Source of the DNA: Apostichopus californicus
Lineage: Eukaryota > Echinodermata > Holothuroidea > Aspidochirotida > Stichopodidae
Direction of reading: 5' to 3'
Length of the DNA: 21,333 nucleotides
NCBI GenBank assembly: GCA_020650975.1
Contig: JAIPMN010183296.1
Location: 1-21,333 of the forward strand
Of the stretch, positions 18,438 through 21,333 are shown piece by piece. The position numbers and the translations under genes were made by a program. The notes beneath the pieces were generated by a model. The model saw only the letters and a list, made by a program, of their open reading frames with translations. It searched no databases and was not told where the DNA came from. How positions within the stretch are numbered: position 1 is the stretch's first letter; each line of letters starts with the position of its first letter.

Positions 18438-18570
18438 TAGTGTTGTAGTACTCGAATGGCTCAAGTATTTCTTTCCTCAAAAGATCGGTACTCGCACTAA
18501 GTGAACAGTACTCGTACTCAACATTACGTACCAGCACTCTGGTGCTCAAGTACTCGTACTTGTACTTTCA
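18438..18570 (+). mobile_element. Probable hAT terminal fragment with GTACTCGTACT array
   Basis: TAGTGTTGTAGTACTCGAA, followed by repeated GTACTCG(TACT) words (18491-18563), resembles the start of a hAT group whose subterminal region is filled with ACTCGTACT repeats. The opposite end was not found in the window, so this is a fragment or a coincidental microsatellite. The words are binding-site-like arrays in known relatives. Confidence 0.5.
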
Positions 18571-19562
18571 CATCAATGATCAGATTGCAACCCATTATTA
18601 ATTGTCTTGGACTGGCCCATGAGTTTCTTCAATAAACATAACTTAACAACATAACAGCATGTTAACATTTAATCCAAAAACAACTTATAAATTATACTGG
18701 GGTACACATTCTCAGCTGTTTGAAGTCATTTAAATCATGAAAACAGGGACTAAGTACAGCTACTGGTTGAATCATTATAAAGAATAACTGCTAAATTAAG
18801 TTTGTTCTGTAAAATTACGCAGCGCATCTCGAAGAAATCTTCATATCTTTTCCACGAAACAAACCAAACATGCTTAGACTATAAGAAATATAGCCTGGGC
18901 TTGAAGAAGAAGCACATCTTAAAACAACAGCTAACAGAGGAACTGAGTAAAGTTTTCTTCTGATTAAATGATGTACTGAAATTCTTCAAGTGATCCATCA
19001 ATTTACCCGTAAAGATAACTAATGATACAAAAATATCACTGTAGCCCAGGTAATTCGTTTAGAAGTCACTTAGGCGTTACTTCAATCAGGTTAATTCGAA
19101 AGGCGTTACAAAGGCTTTACGTCATCAGTGTATACATTTAGTAACTGACCTTGCCATGTTATTGTACATGTAGTATGACCTCTGTTTTGGTTGGATAATT
19201 ATGAATACATTTGAATAGATTACTACCTTTACTGAAGATATGACTCATACTTGAAAAAAGTACAAATAACAGTAAACTGTATATAGGTGTGAATCAAATA
19301 CTCAAATCAGAACGTATGGCATATCAGTTGTACGACAGGCTTTAACGTGGCTTATCGCGGTAATACATGAAGTAGTGGATGTATTTCTTGAAATAGCTTT
19401 GTATATCGGACTTATGTCTGCTTAATGTGGATATATTTATTGGTTCTGTAATTGAATTTCGATCCTGTCACAGTTACCTTGGATATAGAAAGGCTTGATA
19501 TATTGCTATGGCATTGTTTGTTTATCTCCACTGCTTCAAACGGACACCACCTCCCACTTCTA

Positions 19563-19698
19563 GGACGATTCGATACCAGAACCAGTAATGAAGGATGGGA
19601 TATAGCAATAAAGGATTTCCATTTTATTGAAACTAAAGGTCATTGCGTCAATGATATTTACACCACATCAAAGGACATCCAATTAAACCTTCATAGGG
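19563..19698 (+). other. Unidentified exon-like segment
   Basis: CCCACTTCTAG before 19565 looks like an acceptor, and CATAGG|GTAAGT at the right looks like a strong donor. One frame stays open across it (RFDTRTSNEGWDIAIKDFHF and onward to LHR). No family is recognised, it does not resemble RP2, and its right part overlaps the degenerate tandem field. It is probably a chance occurrence. Confidence 0.15.
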
Positions 19699-20480
19699 TA
19701 AGTAAATAAGGTTAATAGATTGTATTAATAAATGAATTAATTAATGAAGGTGGATATAGTACAGGACCTGGTGACACAGTGGGAACACACTGCCCCCTCC
19801 CCTCCATACATACACACAGACACGATAACCCTCTTGGGTCAATTTTTTATCCGAGTTAAATTCTCTATTTTGCGTGAGTTTGTGTGTGTGGTTTCCCATT
19901 CCTTTAATTTAGTTGATTTTGAACTCACCTATGTGATGGTGGTAATTTCCATCATTTGTTGCTCTACACATAGCCTGATCACATTCCCGGTGCTGAAAAA
20001 TTGGGCGGTTGTGTCTATGAACTTAGGGAAATAATGTACTTTGTCACTAAGAGAGTTAACGTAAGCCCCCTTCCCCACTACACCCTGCCACCCCCCTCCG
20101 CATTTTGTTTGGTAAGTCACCTATCAATAAATAGACAAACCTGCACTTGTGAAACTACCTTGGAAGTATATACAATTAATGGATTGTACTAATCAATGAA
20201 GGAATTAAGGAAGGTGGAGTATGTATAAGACCTGATCACATACAGGAAATAGAGAGGTGTAATTTGAAAGGCTGCTTGAAGATCTTAGGAACAGTAAATT
20301 GTCCCAAGTCCCGACAAGAGTTAACGTACACGCTCCTCCGTACAGTAAATGGGTCACGTGTCACACGTCGGATGAGACAGCCATCTACAACTAGACAACC
20401 TATACTTACACAAGTACCTCGAAAGTGTGTTAAGTCAATACATTTGTACTAATCAATACGGAAGGTGGGGATATTTTAAA
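19640..20480 (+). repeat. Degenerate tandem-repeat field, about three units of 260-460 bases
   Basis: Recurring blocks in the same order: an ACAAACCT-like stretch, (GA)TTGTACTAATCAATGAAGG near 19718, 20182 and 20444, then GGAAGGTGG(A)TAT near 19747, 20210 and 20460, and for the first two units a following GACCTG(GT/AT)CACA. AGAGTTAACGTA is shared by 20052 and 20318. Spacing is uneven and identity is modest, so this is an old, rearranged duplication. The short open frames in it are not conserved between units. Confidence 0.6.
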
Positions 20481-21333
20481 CTTACATCTGTGATTGCTTT
20501 CTTATTTGTTCCTCACCATTTCCCCAAAGGTGGGGTAACGTGTTATGGGGAATAACATCCCCTCAATGACAATACTTTTTGAGTAGGATATTTCCATCTT
20601 TTTCACCTTTGCACCTCAAACGACCCACGAAATCCAATCAACCAATACATTTGCTATACTTAAAACATCACCTCTGCTGACTGCAATGAAATTCTCTCCT
20701 CAAACATTAAGAATTCTTAAACTCAAAATAAAGCAGTTCAGATAATAAGTATGATATCCTCCCAGTTCCTTTTCGTCTGAAATGTTGTGAGTCTACCAGA
20801 GTAAAAATCTTGACTTTTGCTCATTTAAAATAACTTCTGACATCCAATATAACAAAAAATCGATTTCTCTCCGTGTGTTCAGGTAATTATTGTTGTATCC
20901 GTGCAAGTTATCCTTTTAGAGAAAGCGTATGTTAAAGTTGGGTGTCACAGACATACATAATTAATATAAAATCGCATCAGGTGTATCAGCCAATATTAAA
21001 CCTTAGCATATTGATCACAGAGTTTAATCAAAGGATTTGTGTAAGAGTGCATACCCAGCAAAGTCATCGGAAAAGTGAGAAAATAACAAAAAATGAATTA
21101 ATCCAGCGATCCGCAAACGTATAAACCATTTACCATGGAGTTTGAATTAGGACTAAGCCAGCACCTTCCCACCAGATTCATAACCCATGATACACTATGA
21201 TCAGAATGCATGAAAGCAAGCCACGGTTAAAGACGGTCGTAATATTTGGAAGTCTGGCAAAAATCCTGCTACGAACCGACAACAAAAATGGTGACTAACT
21301 TTTGATTCTAGCCCAATAACTGGTGGATTGTCG

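Larger units (their letters stand above)
14479..21333 (+). other. RP2: RP2 intron 1 (runs off the window)
   Basis: This opens with GTAATT. I searched for the start of RP2 exon 2 (residues following YSW and the TBCC domain) in the + strand and found nothing, so the intron is inferred to exceed 6.8 kb. The segments 14650-18430, 18600-19560 and 20490-21333 contain only AT-rich sequence with short random frames on both strands and no repeat I can name, apart from entries listed separately. Confidence 0.6.

Noticed and set aside
19452..20034. 85- and 96-codon frames as possible RP2 exons
   Set aside because: Neither resembles the TBCC or NDPK-like domains, and both lie in the degenerate tandem-repeat field.
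1..21333. CRISPR arrays, bacterial operons, phage or toxin-antitoxin systems
   Set aside because: Exon-intron structure, hAT and LINE elements and the two metazoan genes show nuclear eukaryotic DNA. The only regular repeat array (11034-11360) has no unique spacers between conserved repeats.

Overview
This is a metazoan nuclear window: AT-rich, mostly non-coding, full of decayed transposable elements, with two recognisable protein-coding genes on the + strand, each only partly inside it. Repeat style (an invertebrate-type SINE motif near position 111, CR1/L2-like LINE debris, hAT elements with long G/C runs) suggests a marine invertebrate deuterostome such as an echinoderm. That placement is an inference from general appearance, not a proof.

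Region 1-5800 holds the 3' half of ATG101, the HORMA-domain autophagy initiation factor. Four coding exons (731-845, 1643-1689, 3614-3733, 4572-4655) have GT/AG borders and compatible phases. They encode the last 121 residues, colinear with vertebrate ATG101 without gaps, including the Trp-Pro-Phe 'WF finger' and the C-terminal TLAL. The second intron carries a 5'-truncated, frameshifted non-LTR retrotransposon inserted in a palindromic microsatellite. The presumed 3' UTR contains a degenerate repeated motif.

Region 5888-8471 is a hAT DNA transposon with matching 15-bp terminal repeats and a perfect 8-bp target duplication (CACACGAC). It keeps only a transposase C-terminal fragment and contains a second 266-bp hAT MITE with its own perfect duplication (CTATAGGC) and another G/C-rich nested segment. 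Beyond it lie a short promoter-like stretch with two CRE palindromes and a possible minus-strand first exon (8559-8909), an ~800-bp tandem segmental duplication (9054-10926), a ~55-bp minisatellite (11034-11360) and a cluster of TACGTA palindromes (11717-11890).

Region 12050-14040 is a second, strongly decayed LINE. Its reverse-transcriptase motifs appear in order but are split by two later insertions.

Region 14222-21333 begins with a kB-type palindrome and a CRE-like site upstream of the first coding exon of RP2 (14396-14478; N-terminus MGCFFS, the dual-acylation signal of this ARL3 GTPase-activating protein). The remaining 6.8 kb looks like RP2 intron 1, with a hAT end fragment, C-rich tracts and a degenerate tandem-repeat field at 19640-20480. 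The two genes are not known to act together: one is in autophagy initiation and the other in ciliary lipoprotein trafficking. I found no new multi-gene system. The most informative parts are the precisely bounded nested transposons and the two partial genes.
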